Source: Chloroflexota bacterium (GTDB taxonomy: Bacteria > Chloroflexota > Anaerolineae > B4-G1). From it: a stretch of 41,143 nucleotides of DNA. Of this stretch, positions 14,865 through 22,017 are shown piece by piece. Position numbers and translations under genes: made by a program. The stretch lies in assembly GCA_024232355.1 (NCBI GenBank), contig JAAEPW010000046.1, positions 1-41,143 on the forward strand. Direction: 5' to 3'. How positions within the stretch are numbered: position 1 is the stretch's first letter; each line of letters begins with the position of its first letter. The notes beneath the pieces were generated by a model, which did not search any database, was not told where the DNA came from, and saw only the letters and a program-made list of their open reading frames with translations.

Positions 14865-14884
14865 TAGATTGATATCACTTGTGT

Positions 14885-14940
14885 TGTAGCCGCGATTTCC
14901 ATATCGCGTTACTCCGCAAGGTATGGAAACCTCGTCTACA
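14885..14940 (-). repeat. double-hairpin dispersed repeat, copy 1
   Basis: Outer TGTAG...CTACA arms enclose two 6-bp hairpins with conserved loops: CGCGAT-TTCCAT-ATCGCG and AAGGT-ATGGAA-ACCTCG type. Opposite orientation to the copy at 40015-40072. Copies 2 and 3 are at 15441-15484 and 31244-31289. Confidence 0.75.
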
Positions 14941-15014
14941 TTGTTGCCCCATTATTAAAAATACAAATAGATCGGTTATTAAGGTTCTACTTTCCTGGTT
15001 ACCAGAGCACTAGC

Positions 15015-15100
15015 TGCCAGGGCTGGATTCGAATCGGCGATTTTCGCATTAACAGTGCGATTTTGTTTCTGAACAACACCTTACCGCTAGGCGACCTGGC
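15015..15100 (-). tRNA. tRNA-Asn(GUU)-like with 16-nt hairpin insertion
   Basis: Anticodon arm TCGCA-CTGTTAA-TGCGA gives GTT. D-arm GCCT/AGGT and acceptor 6 of 7 pairs are present. Sixteen extra nt (15061-15076) lie between the D-stem and the anticodon stem and form a TTGTT-CAGA-AACAA hairpin, a fifth arm. The T-stem has two mismatches. It starts only 11 nt after a strong terminator for the same strand, so its own promoter is unclear. Likely a pseudogene or an unusual tRNA. Confidence 0.55.
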
Positions 15101-15110
15101 AATTGTCCAA

Positions 15111-15148
15111 ACAAAAAAGCGCGGGGGTTTGTGTAACCCCCGCGCTTT
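15111..15148 (-). terminator. strong rho-independent terminator
   Basis: Perfect 14-bp GC-rich stem (15116-15129 / 15135-15148) with a 5-nt loop. Read on the minus strand it is followed by a run of U. It ends the transcript that starts near 15369. Confidence 0.9.
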
Positions 15149-15369
15149 GCGGTCAATATGTTCCGTGAACTATCACGAGGGTGAACACCTACCAGTTGCC
15201 GTTTGCTGGAAATTTGATACAAGAGCACTCAAATTTACCATGCACGGCATACCGGACTGCTGGTGTATGGTCGCAGCCGATATAGTTTCTGGTTCAAGAT
15301 GCCACACTTGGTTTCTCATGTCACTTTACCGTACAAAATTATGAATTGCTCAAAGTTAGGTGCTAATTG
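15112..15369 (-). ncRNA. unassigned structured small RNA, about 255 nt
   Basis: Bounded by a near-consensus promoter (15376-15403) and the terminator at 15111-15148 on the minus strand. No reading frame of note lies between. Several helices can be drawn: an 8-bp AAATTTGA/TCAAATTT hairpin; CCATACAC/GTGCATGG with one mismatch; GTTC...CGTG-CACG...GAAC; and a closing pairing of CACCTA near the 5' end with TAGGTG near the 3' end. I find no SRP GGAAG loop, no tmRNA T-arm ending and no RNase P core. 6S RNA is the nearest candidate by size and long-hairpin character but is not shown. Confidence 0.6.
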
Positions 15370-15375
15370 TGCCGG

Positions 15376-15403
15376 ATTATACCATAAAACGTACCCGTGT
15401 CAA
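15376..15403 (-). promoter_or_regulatory. consensus sigma70 promoter for the small RNA
   Basis: Read on the minus strand: TTGACA, 16-nt spacer, TATAAT. Both hexamers are perfect, typical of a strongly expressed stable RNA. Predicted start near 15369. Confidence 0.8.
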
Positions 15404-15440
15404 AGATACATTTTTTTATAGTAGAGGAAAGTATAAAAGT

Positions 15441-15484
15441 GTGGTCGCGGTTTCTATACCGCGCGCTATGGAAAGCGCGGCTAC
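15441..15484 (+). repeat. double-hairpin dispersed repeat, copy 2
   Basis: Hairpins CGCGGT-TTCTAT-ACCGCG and CGCGCT-ATGGAA-AGCGCG in tandem. Similarity to the copy at 31244-31289 extends outward to about 90 bp (15421-15510), including GGAAAGTATAAAA before and GAAGCTTTCTTGT-like sequence after. Confidence 0.8.
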
Positions 15485-15546
15485 GGCTGTGAAGCTTTCT
15501 TGTGGGAATATGTTTCTGTATGCTTTTAAGAAACAACTTTTGCAAA

Positions 15547-15607
15547 GCCCAAAAGCTCGTCCATATCTGTTTCCTACCGTATGAAAAATACCGCAGGGAT
15601 TTTGGGC
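15547..15607. repeat. GCCCAAAA-family repeat, divergent copy
   Basis: Inverted ends GCCCAAAA (15547-15554) and GGGATTTTGGGC (15596-15607). Preceded by AAGAAACAACTTTT as in the 31-kb copy. The 303 nt between the small-RNA promoter and the sigma gene hold only this, the double hairpin and the palindrome at 15633-15682. Confidence 0.6.
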
Positions 15608-15632
15608 CACTCATTTGCAAGACTATGCTTTA

Positions 15633-15682
15633 GCCAGATCGCCAGATCCGGCAGTTCTACAACAGGATCTAGCGATCTCTTT
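15633..15682. repeat. palindrome downstream of the sigma/nuclease gene
   Basis: 14-bp arms with AGATCGC-AGATCC cores matching at 13 of 14 positions around a spacer of about 15-20 nt. Similar GATC-rich sequence occurs in the internal repeats of the MITE at 3580-3750. No U-run, so not a clear terminator. Confidence 0.5.
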
Positions 15683-15706
15683 GGAGCTAAACAGAAAATC
15701 GCATGA

Positions 15707-16870
15707 TTATTGTGGAGGGAATACGAGAGCGATCAATTCTTGATGCGCCTGTTCGATTTCCTCGGCGGTGGCACACGAACGTGATTCGGCTGCCTGACGC
15801 TCTTTTTCCCATTCTTTCATTAGGTTGCCGATACCTTGCCCCAGCTGCGGCGTCATCCCAACCTCCGCTGGAATGTCCATCCCTTCTCTTTCCAGAACCT
15901 CTCCGTTGACATAGATGGGGCTGCCTGTGTGCAGGGCCAGAGCTATGGCGTCGCTTGGTCTGGCGTCTACCTCTTGTACCGTATCACCGCTGCAAAGCTT
16001 GGCTATCGCGTAAAAAGTGTTTTCTTGCAGCGCTTCGACACGTACTTCTTCCAACTCGGCGTCAATTGTTTCCAACAGATTGGCCATAAATTTGTGGGTC
16101 AGAGGTCGGGGCACGGACTGTTCGAGGAGGTGTATGGCTATCGCCTCGCCCTCGTATGGGCCCACCCAGATGGGCAGAATTCGACGGCCCGCTTCATCCA
16201 GTAACACGATCACATAAAACTCGTTCTGTTTGACCACGTCGGCCACAGAGACCTTTATCATCGTTTTCCTCCTTTTTTCTACCGGTACTGTATGACTGAC
16301 TTCTGAATACAGTGGCAACAGCCGCTCCCGCAGTTGTTTTCTGGCCTTGTGAAGGCGGCCCTTGACTGCCCCTACAGAAACCCCCAGGCTTGCGGCGACT
16401 TGACGCAAGCTCAACTGCTCATAATAAAACAAAAGCGTGGCATCTCTGTTTTTCGACGACAGCGTGTCGATGGCTTTTAGCACCAGATGGTGCAGTTCTT
16501 GCTCCTCCGCTGCCTTTTGAGGATCTGGAACTGTAGCAGAAAAGCGAATTGCGTCGAATTGTAGACCTCCCGCTATGGCCTCCAAGGAAAAAGTCGCCGT
16601 CTTTTGGCTCCGGATATAGCTCCGGCAGACGTTCAGCGTGATGCCATAGAGCCAATTCTTGAAACGTCCGTCATCCCGTAGATGGTCAAGTGAGAGGTAC
16701 GCCTGAAGCATTGCCTCCTGCGCCAATTCACGCGCGATATCCTCATTCGACACCATGCCCATAGCGATACGTCTGACCATTTGCTGGTGACGCTTGACCA
16801 AGAGGCCGAAAGCATCTCTATCGCCACGGCGTGCCAACGTTACCAGTTCGGCGTTTGTTCTCTTTTCCAC
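15707..16870 (-). CDS. ECF sigma factor fused to a bifunctional nuclease (DUF151) domain
   Basis: 387 aa. Residues about 15-95 are sigma region 2 (DAFGLLVKRHQQMVRRIAMG, AQEAMLQAYLSLDHLRDDGRFKNWLYGI) and about 135-190 region 4 (LLFYYEQLSLRQVAASLGVSVGAVKGRLHKARKQL). From residue 204 (MIKVSVADVV) the chain is a full DUF151/bifunctional nuclease domain (ILPIWVGPYEGEAIA, RPSDAIALALHTGSPIYV), followed by a helical tail. The two parts are in one frame with no stop between them. However the internal ATG at 16261 has an excellent AGGAGG 6 nt upstream, so the nuclease part is probably also made on its own. GTG start at 16870 with GAGG. No anti-sigma gene is adjacent. Confidence 0.88.
   Translation of the reverse strand: MEKRTNAELVTLARRGDRDAFGLLVKRHQQMVRRIAMGMVSNEDIARELAQEAMLQAYLSLDHLRDDGRFKNWLYGITLNVCRSYIRSQKTATFSLEAIAGGLQFDAIRFSATVPDPQKAAEEQELHHLVLKAIDTLSSKNRDATLLFYYEQLSLRQVAASLGVSVGAVKGRLHKARKQLRERLLPLYSEVSHTVPVEKRRKTMIKVSVADVVKQNEFYVIVLLDEAGRRILPIWVGPYEGEAIAIHLLEQSVPRPLTHKFMANLLETIDAELEEVRVEALQENTFYAIAKLCSGDTVQEVDARPSDAIALALHTGSPIYVNGEVLEREGMDIPAEVGMTPQLGQGIGNLMKEWEKERQAAESRSCATAEEIEQAHQELIALVFPPQ
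16259..16273 (-). promoter_or_regulatory. internal ribosome-binding site and start for the DUF151 domain
   Basis: AGGAGG (16268-16273) plus a 6-nt spacer to ATG 16261, in frame within the sigma/nuclease gene and exactly at the N-terminus of the DUF151 domain. Stronger than the site of the upstream GTG start. Confidence 0.7.
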
Positions 16871-16930
16871 GAGACCTCTGTCTGATGTACGTACACTTGA
16901 TAGTGGGGAAAACTGGGGAAAAGGTTACTA

Positions 16931-16972
16931 AAACCAGGTTATGCCGCTCTGCTTGCGCACATAACCTGGTTT
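16931..16972 (-). terminator. terminator of the rpmH-parB-side operon
   Basis: Perfect 13-bp stem AAACCAGGTTATG/CATAACCTGGTTT (16931-16943 / 16960-16972) with a 16-nt loop. The 3' arm ends in TTT on the minus strand. It lies 50 nt after the last gene of the block and before the sigma gene. Confidence 0.65.
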
Positions 16973-17021
16973 CTCTACATGTTTTACAATCTATAGGAGA
17001 GTGGAGGGGATATTGACTTGT

Positions 17022-17402
17022 TCAGAACGCACCGATTTGACACGGCCCGATGCGAATCTCTAGCTTTTCCGTCGCGTTCGCCACGTGGAGCCTGGATATC
17101 TCCAATCGAGTCGCGATCTTCCATACGGTTGCGCACGGCAGCCGCCCCTCGACCAGTCCTTCTCGGATAGCCTGCTCCAACTCTGGTGATACATTCTCGG
17201 CTGGCTCTACGATGCTCTTTCGATCACCATAGCCAAACAATCCCAACTGACAGTGAGAAAGCCGCACTTTCAATTCGTCGGCAGTCTCTCCCACTTTTAA
17301 CGGCACCACGTCCAATGTCTTGGCAATGTGAAAGGCCGCCGCACAGCGCAGCGTGCCCTCTCGTACTCGTTCTTGAATCGCTGTAGCAATTTGATCATCC
17401 AT
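17022..17402 (-). CDS. small protein of two tandem repeats, function unknown
   Basis: 126 aa made of two homologous halves (about 1-58 and 70-126). Each runs: helix ending REG-x-LRCA or VEG-x-LPCA, then a helix with KTLDV or TRLEI, then KVGETADELKVRLSHCQLG(L)F or HVANATEKLEIRIGPCQIGAF. The conserved Cys at the end of each helix and the HCQLG/PCQIG motif suggest paired metal- or thiol-based sites, or a winged-helix-like fold. I recall similar proteins in anaerobes annotated only as hypothetical. ATG 17402 lies 11 nt after the M24 peptidase stop, so it is the last gene of that operon. Confidence 0.65.
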   Translation of the reverse strand: MDDQIATAIQERVREGTLRCAAAFHIAKTLDVVPLKVGETADELKVRLSHCQLGLFGYGDRKSIVEPAENVSPELEQAIREGLVEGRLPCATVWKIATRLEISRLHVANATEKLEIRIGPCQIGAF

Positions 17403-17413
17403 TCTCTTTTACC

Positions 17414-18604
17414 TCAGATGCACCACAACTCGGTCTGCAACTCGCTCAGGTACTCGGCCCCTGTGGACGTGACCAACACGTCCTCCTCGCAGCCGATGTA
17501 ACCACGCCCCGGGACCCGTACGCCCAACTCGATGGCGAAAACGTTGCCTTCCTCGATCACGCCCTCGATCGACGTGCCGTACCTCTCCCACTTTGGCCCC
17601 AGGACCGTCGTGCCGTCGTGGGCTGTGCGCCCGACGTGGTGGCCGAATGCGTGCATGTATTCGGGGTATCCGGCCTGGGTCAATGTATCTCGCGCGGCCT
17701 GGTCCACTTCCCATCCCCGGACGCCGGGGCGCAACACAGCGCGGCCTGCTTCCAGCGCTGACCGTGCCGCATTCCATCCGGCCAACACCTCGGCCGGTGG
17801 TACTGTCTCTCCTTTGTCGAGCACGTACCACGTCCGCTGCAAGTCCGACACGAACCCATCTTTTTCCACGCCAAAGTCCGCCTGCAACAGGTGCCCGCGT
17901 TGGACGGCGTGGTCGCCTGGTATCGTGTGCCCCAGAGGAGCATCCGGCCCAGGCGTGACCGCCGGACAGTGATCGCGTCCCCACGACAACCCCAAGCCTT
18001 TTTTCTCTGCGACGTCGTGGAACCAGCCAGCGATTTCCCGCCCTGTCACTCCTGGGCGGAGCAGTTGGGTGATGTGCTCAAAGATTGCGTCCGTTTCCTG
18101 GATGGCGGATCTGATGCGCGATATTTCTGCCGGGGTCTTGCGTCCGCGCAGCGCGCCGACGATCTTTTCTGCCGAGATGAAGCGGTCGGCGTACACCGTG
18201 CCCGCAACGAGTTTGGTCAACACACCGAACAAGCCGTGGGTCAGCCCATCGGCCGCCGAGTCATTTTCCGAAAAGTTGAGGGCTATTTGGCGCGGGTCCA
18301 GCCGGGCCAGGTGCTCCAAAAACGGCTCACGGATAGACCGGTCATAGCCGACGACGGTCGTATAGCCGCCCACGCGCTCGATGCTGTCCGTCTCAAAGCG
18401 ACCCACGATGGCGATGCGCTCGCCGGTGCGGCTGACCATCAGTGCCGATTGCCAGGTCAGGTCCAGGCCCAGTATCAAGTCCTGGCAGGGGTCTGCAATG
18501 TGGGTTGTCTCGCGCACAAAGGTGATCCAGAGATCAATATTTTTCTCTTTTAGGACCTCTACAGCTTGGTCTAGCTTTTCGTGAATGATCTCAAATTCCG
18601 ACAT
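17414..18604 (-). CDS. M24 family metallopeptidase (Xaa-Pro aminopeptidase-like)
   Basis: 396 aa creatinase/aminopeptidase-P fold. An N-terminal creatinase domain (about 10-160) precedes the pita-bread catalytic domain. The five dinuclear-metal ligands can be traced: Asp in QADFG, Asp in VSDLQR, His in HAFGHHVGR, Glu in IELGV and Glu in CEEDV. The likely role is removal of N-terminal residues before Pro, or hydrolysis of related dipeptides. It starts 6 nt after parB and is co-directional, but no functional tie to chromosome segregation is known to me. Confidence 0.88.
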   Translation of the reverse strand: MSEFEIIHEKLDQAVEVLKEKNIDLWITFVRETTHIADPCQDLILGLDLTWQSALMVSRTGERIAIVGRFETDSIERVGGYTTVVGYDRSIREPFLEHLARLDPRQIALNFSENDSAADGLTHGLFGVLTKLVAGTVYADRFISAEKIVGALRGRKTPAEISRIRSAIQETDAIFEHITQLLRPGVTGREIAGWFHDVAEKKGLGLSWGRDHCPAVTPGPDAPLGHTIPGDHAVQRGHLLQADFGVEKDGFVSDLQRTWYVLDKGETVPPAEVLAGWNAARSALEAGRAVLRPGVRGWEVDQAARDTLTQAGYPEYMHAFGHHVGRTAHDGTTVLGPKWERYGTSIEGVIEEGNVFAIELGVRVPGRGYIGCEEDVLVTSTGAEYLSELQTELWCI

Positions 18605-18610
18605 TTGCGT

Positions 18611-19480
18611 TTATTCTTCGCTCCCGACGATGCGTTCGTATAGAGATTCTAACTCTTCGTCCGAGTAAAAGTAAATCACGACGCGCCCACCCTTGTTGCC
18701 GCGCGCCAGGTTGACCTTGGTGCCCAGCGCCTGGCGAAAGTTGGCCTCCAGCGCCCGCGTCTGTGGCGACACGGGCCGCGGCGGTTTTTCTTCCTGGGGC
18801 ACGCCAAGCAAGCGGCGTACTAACTCCTCTGTCTGACGCACGTTCAGTCCTTGCTTTAAGACTATCTTGAGCGCATTCTCTTGGGCCTCGAATTTTTCCA
18901 GTCCCATCAATGCACGGGCGTGCCCCTCGCTGATTTTGCCCGCTGTCAGGGCTTCTTGTACGACGGGGGCAGCCTTGAGCAGTCGCATCGTGTTGGAAAT
19001 GGCTGCCCGGCTCTTGCCCACCCGTCGCGCCACTTGGTCTTGGGTCAAATAGAACTCGTCGACCAGTTGGCGGTAGGCGATCGCCTCTTCCAATGGGTTC
19101 AGGTCGGCTCGCTGGAGATTTTCCACCAGGGCCAGTTCCAACATCTCGCGGGGGGCCACGTCCTTGACCACCACCGGCACGGTGGTTAGCCCAGCCAGCC
19201 GCGCGGCACGCCAACGTCGCTCTCCGGCGATCAGTTGGTGCCCGTCAGGTGTCTGGTTGACGACGAGGGGTTGGATGATCCCGTGTTCCTGGATCGAGGC
19301 TGCCAATTCGACCACGTCTTGATCGCGAATTGGCGAGCGCGGTTGATGGGGGTTGGGTGTGATAGAGGCAAGGGGTACCTCGGTCAAACCTGTTGGCTTT
19401 GCTGTTGGTACACCGTCTTCCTGGGCATCCGGAATCAGTGCGCCCAATCCTTTGCCTAGTCCGCTTTTGCGCCGTGACAT
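18611..19480 (-). CDS. parB: chromosome-partitioning protein ParB/Spo0J
   Basis: 289 aa. The start RRKSGLGKGLGALIP is characteristic of chromosomal ParB. ITPNPHQPR and GERRWRAARLAGL form the CTP-binding ParB N domain, followed by the helix-turn-helix (LTQDQVARRVGKSRAAISNTMRLL) and a C-terminal dimerisation domain. It binds parS and slides as a CTP-dependent clamp, loading SMC and acting with ParA. 32 nt separate it from parA. No parS match was seen in this window. Confidence 0.95.
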   Translation of the reverse strand: MSRRKSGLGKGLGALIPDAQEDGVPTAKPTGLTEVPLASITPNPHQPRSPIRDQDVVELAASIQEHGIIQPLVVNQTPDGHQLIAGERRWRAARLAGLTTVPVVVKDVAPREMLELALVENLQRADLNPLEEAIAYRQLVDEFYLTQDQVARRVGKSRAAISNTMRLLKAAPVVQEALTAGKISEGHARALMGLEKFEAQENALKIVLKQGLNVRQTEELVRRLLGVPQEEKPPRPVSPQTRALEANFRQALGTKVNLARGNKGGRVVIYFYSDEELESLYERIVGSEE

Positions 19481-19512
19481 CGCTCACCTCCGCAACTAGC
19501 GGCCAACTGCTA

Positions 19513-20325
19513 TCAGCTAACCGCTACCAATTGTAACCGTCCATCGCCCACCAGCAATTCTCGTGCCAGCGCGGCGTAGGCCATTGCTCCCGTCGAACGG
19601 GGCGCATAGGATATGATCGGCTCGCCATAGCTGGGAGCTTCGCTCAAACGCACGCTCCGAGGGATGATGGCGTCGAACACCTTGCCCGGAAAGTGGCGCT
19701 GCACTTCTTCAACGACATCTCGCGCCAGTGTGGTGCGCGAATCGAACATTGTCATCACCAGCCCACGCAATTCCAGGGTTGGGTTGAGAGCCCGGCGGAC
19801 TAGGTCGATGGCGCGCGACAACTGCGATAGTCCCTCCAACGCCAGGTACTCGCATTGCACGGGGATGACCACGCCGTTGGTGGCGGTCAGTGCGTTCACT
19901 GTCAGAAGACCCAGGCTGGGCGGGCAATCGAGCAGCACGTAATCAAACAATTCGTCTGCGCCTGTCTCTTCGTTAGGGCCCAATTCGGTCAGGGCCTCGC
20001 GCAACCGATACTCTCGCCGTGCCATGCTGACCAATTCCACCGTCGCACCGGCCAGGGCTGGCGACGACGGGGCCACGTAAAGCCGCTCTCGATCGGTCTT
20101 TTGCACAATTTGGGTCAACGGTACGTCGCGCACCAGCACGTCGTACAGAGAGGATGTCAGAGAGTGTTTGTCGATGCCCAGGGAGGATGTAGCGTTTGCC
20201 TGTGGGTCTACGTCTATCACGAGAACGCGCTGACCCCACTGTGCCATACAGGCTCCTACGTTGACCGCCGTAGTGGTCTTGCCGACTCCGCCCTTTTGGT
20301 TCGCCAAGGTATAGATGATGGGCAC
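19513..20325 (-). CDS. parA: chromosome-partitioning ATPase ParA/Soj
   Basis: 270 aa deviant-Walker ATPase: ANQKGGVGKTTTAVNVGACMA near residues 7-26, VIDVDPQANATSSLG as the A' motif, and DYVLLDCPPSLG as Walker B. GTG 20325 is chosen because GAGG precedes it and it follows the stop of the upstream kinase gene directly; a longer form beginning inside that gene is unlikely. It segregates the origin region together with ParB. Confidence 0.95.
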   Translation of the reverse strand: MPIIYTLANQKGGVGKTTTAVNVGACMAQWGQRVLVIDVDPQANATSSLGIDKHSLTSSLYDVLVRDVPLTQIVQKTDRERLYVAPSSPALAGATVELVSMARREYRLREALTELGPNEETGADELFDYVLLDCPPSLGLLTVNALTATNGVVIPVQCEYLALEGLSQLSRAIDLVRRALNPTLELRGLVMTMFDSRTTLARDVVEEVQRHFPGKVFDAIIPRSVRLSEAPSYGEPIISYAPRSTGAMAYAALARELLVGDGRLQLVAVS

Positions 20326-20326
20326 T

Positions 20327-21190
20327 TTACTTCCTCGATGAAAAATGTATGTGCTCGCAGCGAGCAATTTCGTCTGGTTTCGGTGTGCTCTCCAACCTCA
20401 CTCGTGCCACCGATCCAGCGGCGACACAGTTGGCAAAGCGGGCCGCTGCCCACGGGTCGTTGTAACGCGACAGTGCTACGAAAAGGGCTGTGGCAAAAAT
20501 GTCGCCAGCGCCAGTTGGGTCAACCTCGTCCACCGTTGGGGCTAAGAAAGACCGTGCCTCGCCTCGTGTGTACACGGTGCAGCCTGTCGATCCGTGGGTC
20601 ACAGCCAGCAATTGCGTCTGGGATGCATACTGGGCGATCAACGATTCGTCGCTGCCCACGTCCTCACTGCTCAGTACCACGGCATCGGCGCGGGCGAGCC
20701 AGGGCTCTGCCCCTTCCCACAGACATCCGCTCACGTGTCCCGATTGATCCCATCGTCGCATCCAGCCTTGTGGGGTTACCCCCACAAAGGTGTCTCCAAA
20801 CTCGTCGGCCCACGCCGGATCACATTCTCCGGCTACCGGTCCCACGTGGACAACGCCGCTATCGGGGGATATCATCCAATCCGATGGCAGCATATCTGGC
20901 GTCAATGTATTTGAGAGACTGTGTACTATCTGCCGTCGTCCCTCGGGTGTATAAATGTTCTCAAACGTGGTCATCGCGGAGGCGGGATCGCGCGCAATCT
21001 GGATGCCGCCCAATATTTGGCTCAGATCAAGATCCAAGTTGGCGCTGGTGACAATGCCCACACGGCAACCTAACGCAAATGCAGTGCGGGCCGCGTAGGA
21101 AGCGGTCCCCCCAACTGCGAAAGCGCCGTTTGCCAGGTCACGGGTCACGTGCCCAATGACCAAATAATCCAGCTCAGTGACAGATGACAC
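20327..21190 (-). CDS. PfkB/ribokinase-family sugar or nucleoside kinase
   Basis: 287 aa. Has the family N-terminal GG (AFAVGGTASYAARTAFALG) and the C-terminal signature DEVDPTGAGDIFATALF, with the catalytic Asp and anion hole. Substrate cannot be deduced. It sits between jag and parA, with 3 nt to jag and its stop just ahead of the parA GTG, so the three are tightly coupled. A sugar kinase is not part of the usual jag-parA neighbourhood. Confidence 0.85.
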   Translation of the reverse strand: MSSVTELDYLVIGHVTRDLANGAFAVGGTASYAARTAFALGCRVGIVTSANLDLDLSQILGGIQIARDPASAMTTFENIYTPEGRRQIVHSLSNTLTPDMLPSDWMISPDSGVVHVGPVAGECDPAWADEFGDTFVGVTPQGWMRRWDQSGHVSGCLWEGAEPWLARADAVVLSSEDVGSDESLIAQYASQTQLLAVTHGSTGCTVYTRGEARSFLAPTVDEVDPTGAGDIFATALFVALSRYNDPWAAARFANCVAAGSVARVRLESTPKPDEIARCEHIHFSSRK

Positions 21191-21193
21191 CGG

Positions 21194-21952
21194 TTAGCGT
21201 GGAATAATGGTGACCTTGCGCCGGTCTCTGTCTCCGACGCTCTCGGTGGTCACATCGGGATCTCCACGCAGTGCCAGGTGGATGATGCGACGTTCGTGCG
21301 GCGGCATCGGTTCCAGCCTCACCGTGCGGTTGGTACGCATGGCCTGCTTTGCCATCCGGTGGGCCAGGCTATGCAGCGATTTTTCTCTACGCGCTTTGAA
21401 ACCTTCTACGTCGATCACCAGGTGAATTCGGCCCGAGATTTCGTGCCCAACGATCAGTCGGGTGATGTGCTGCAATGCGGCTATCGTCTTTCCACGACGA
21501 CCTACTAGTACATCAGTACCCGGACCACTCACATCAAGCACCAGTGGTGGTTCTTTTTCGCCCTCGGCAGGTTCGGCCTGTCGCGCGTCAACCTTGGCTC
21601 CTTTGACATCCATAAAAGCCAAGAGTTCCAGCAATACTCCCCGGGCGATCTCTGCTTTGTCTTTTTCTTCCTTGGACATACTTGGGGCGGGCTCTACCAC
21701 GGTTGGTGGCGCGGGTTCTTTGATAGACGGAGCAACAACCGGTTCCGCCGCCGCTATCGAATCCTGCTGTGGTTTGACTGTGATCCGTACACGAGCCTCT
21801 CGCGCCCCCAACCCAAACAGCCCTTTGCTGCCATCGTCCAATACCTCGATTTCCACCGCATCGCGATCAACATTCAAACGCGCCAAACCATCCGCGATTG
21901 CGGATTCGGTGTCTTCTCCAACCGCCTCTATAATTTGTTCCACCATCACCAC
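21194..21952 (-). CDS. jag: RNA-binding protein Jag (KhpB/EloR)
   Basis: 252 aa with the three Jag modules. The N-terminal Jag_N domain (about 1-55, EVLDDGSKGLFGLG) is followed by an Ala/Pro/Glu linker, then the KH domain with VGRRGKTIAALQ (GxxG loop). Last is a C-terminal R3H domain (RREKSLHSLAHRMAKQAMRT...LEPMPPHERRIIHLAL). Jag binds RNA and influences cell-wall and division functions; it commonly follows yidC, as here. Confidence 0.93.
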   Translation of the reverse strand: MVMVEQIIEAVGEDTESAIADGLARLNVDRDAVEIEVLDDGSKGLFGLGAREARVRITVKPQQDSIAAAEPVVAPSIKEPAPPTVVEPAPSMSKEEKDKAEIARGVLLELLAFMDVKGAKVDARQAEPAEGEKEPPLVLDVSGPGTDVLVGRRGKTIAALQHITRLIVGHEISGRIHLVIDVEGFKARREKSLHSLAHRMAKQAMRTNRTVRLEPMPPHERRIIHLALRGDPDVTTESVGDRDRRKVTIIPR

Positions 21953-22017
21953 ACTCCTTACAATAGACCCCGCAGCTTTTGCCGGGATCTTTCAAAAAGG
22001 CATCCGGTGTACGGTGC

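Noticed and set aside
12949..15100. Possible selC (tRNA-Sec) in the array, to match the Sec-containing HdrA
   Set aside because: None of the genes has a UCA anticodon, an 8-bp acceptor stem or the long variable arm. The two long ones are long because of insertions at the anticodon arm.
15063..15344. 93-codon plus-strand frame
   Set aside because: It overlaps the tRNA-Asn-like gene, the terminator and the small RNA on the other strand, and has no ribosome-binding site or homology.
14885..15610. CRISPR-like spacing of repeats
   Set aside because: The repeats are few, palindromic and irregularly spaced, with no conserved repeat-spacer pattern and no cas genes.
18611..20325. Expected parS site near parAB
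   Set aside because: I looked for TGTTTCACGTGAAACA-like palindromes; CACGTG cores occur, but none with the flanking bases.
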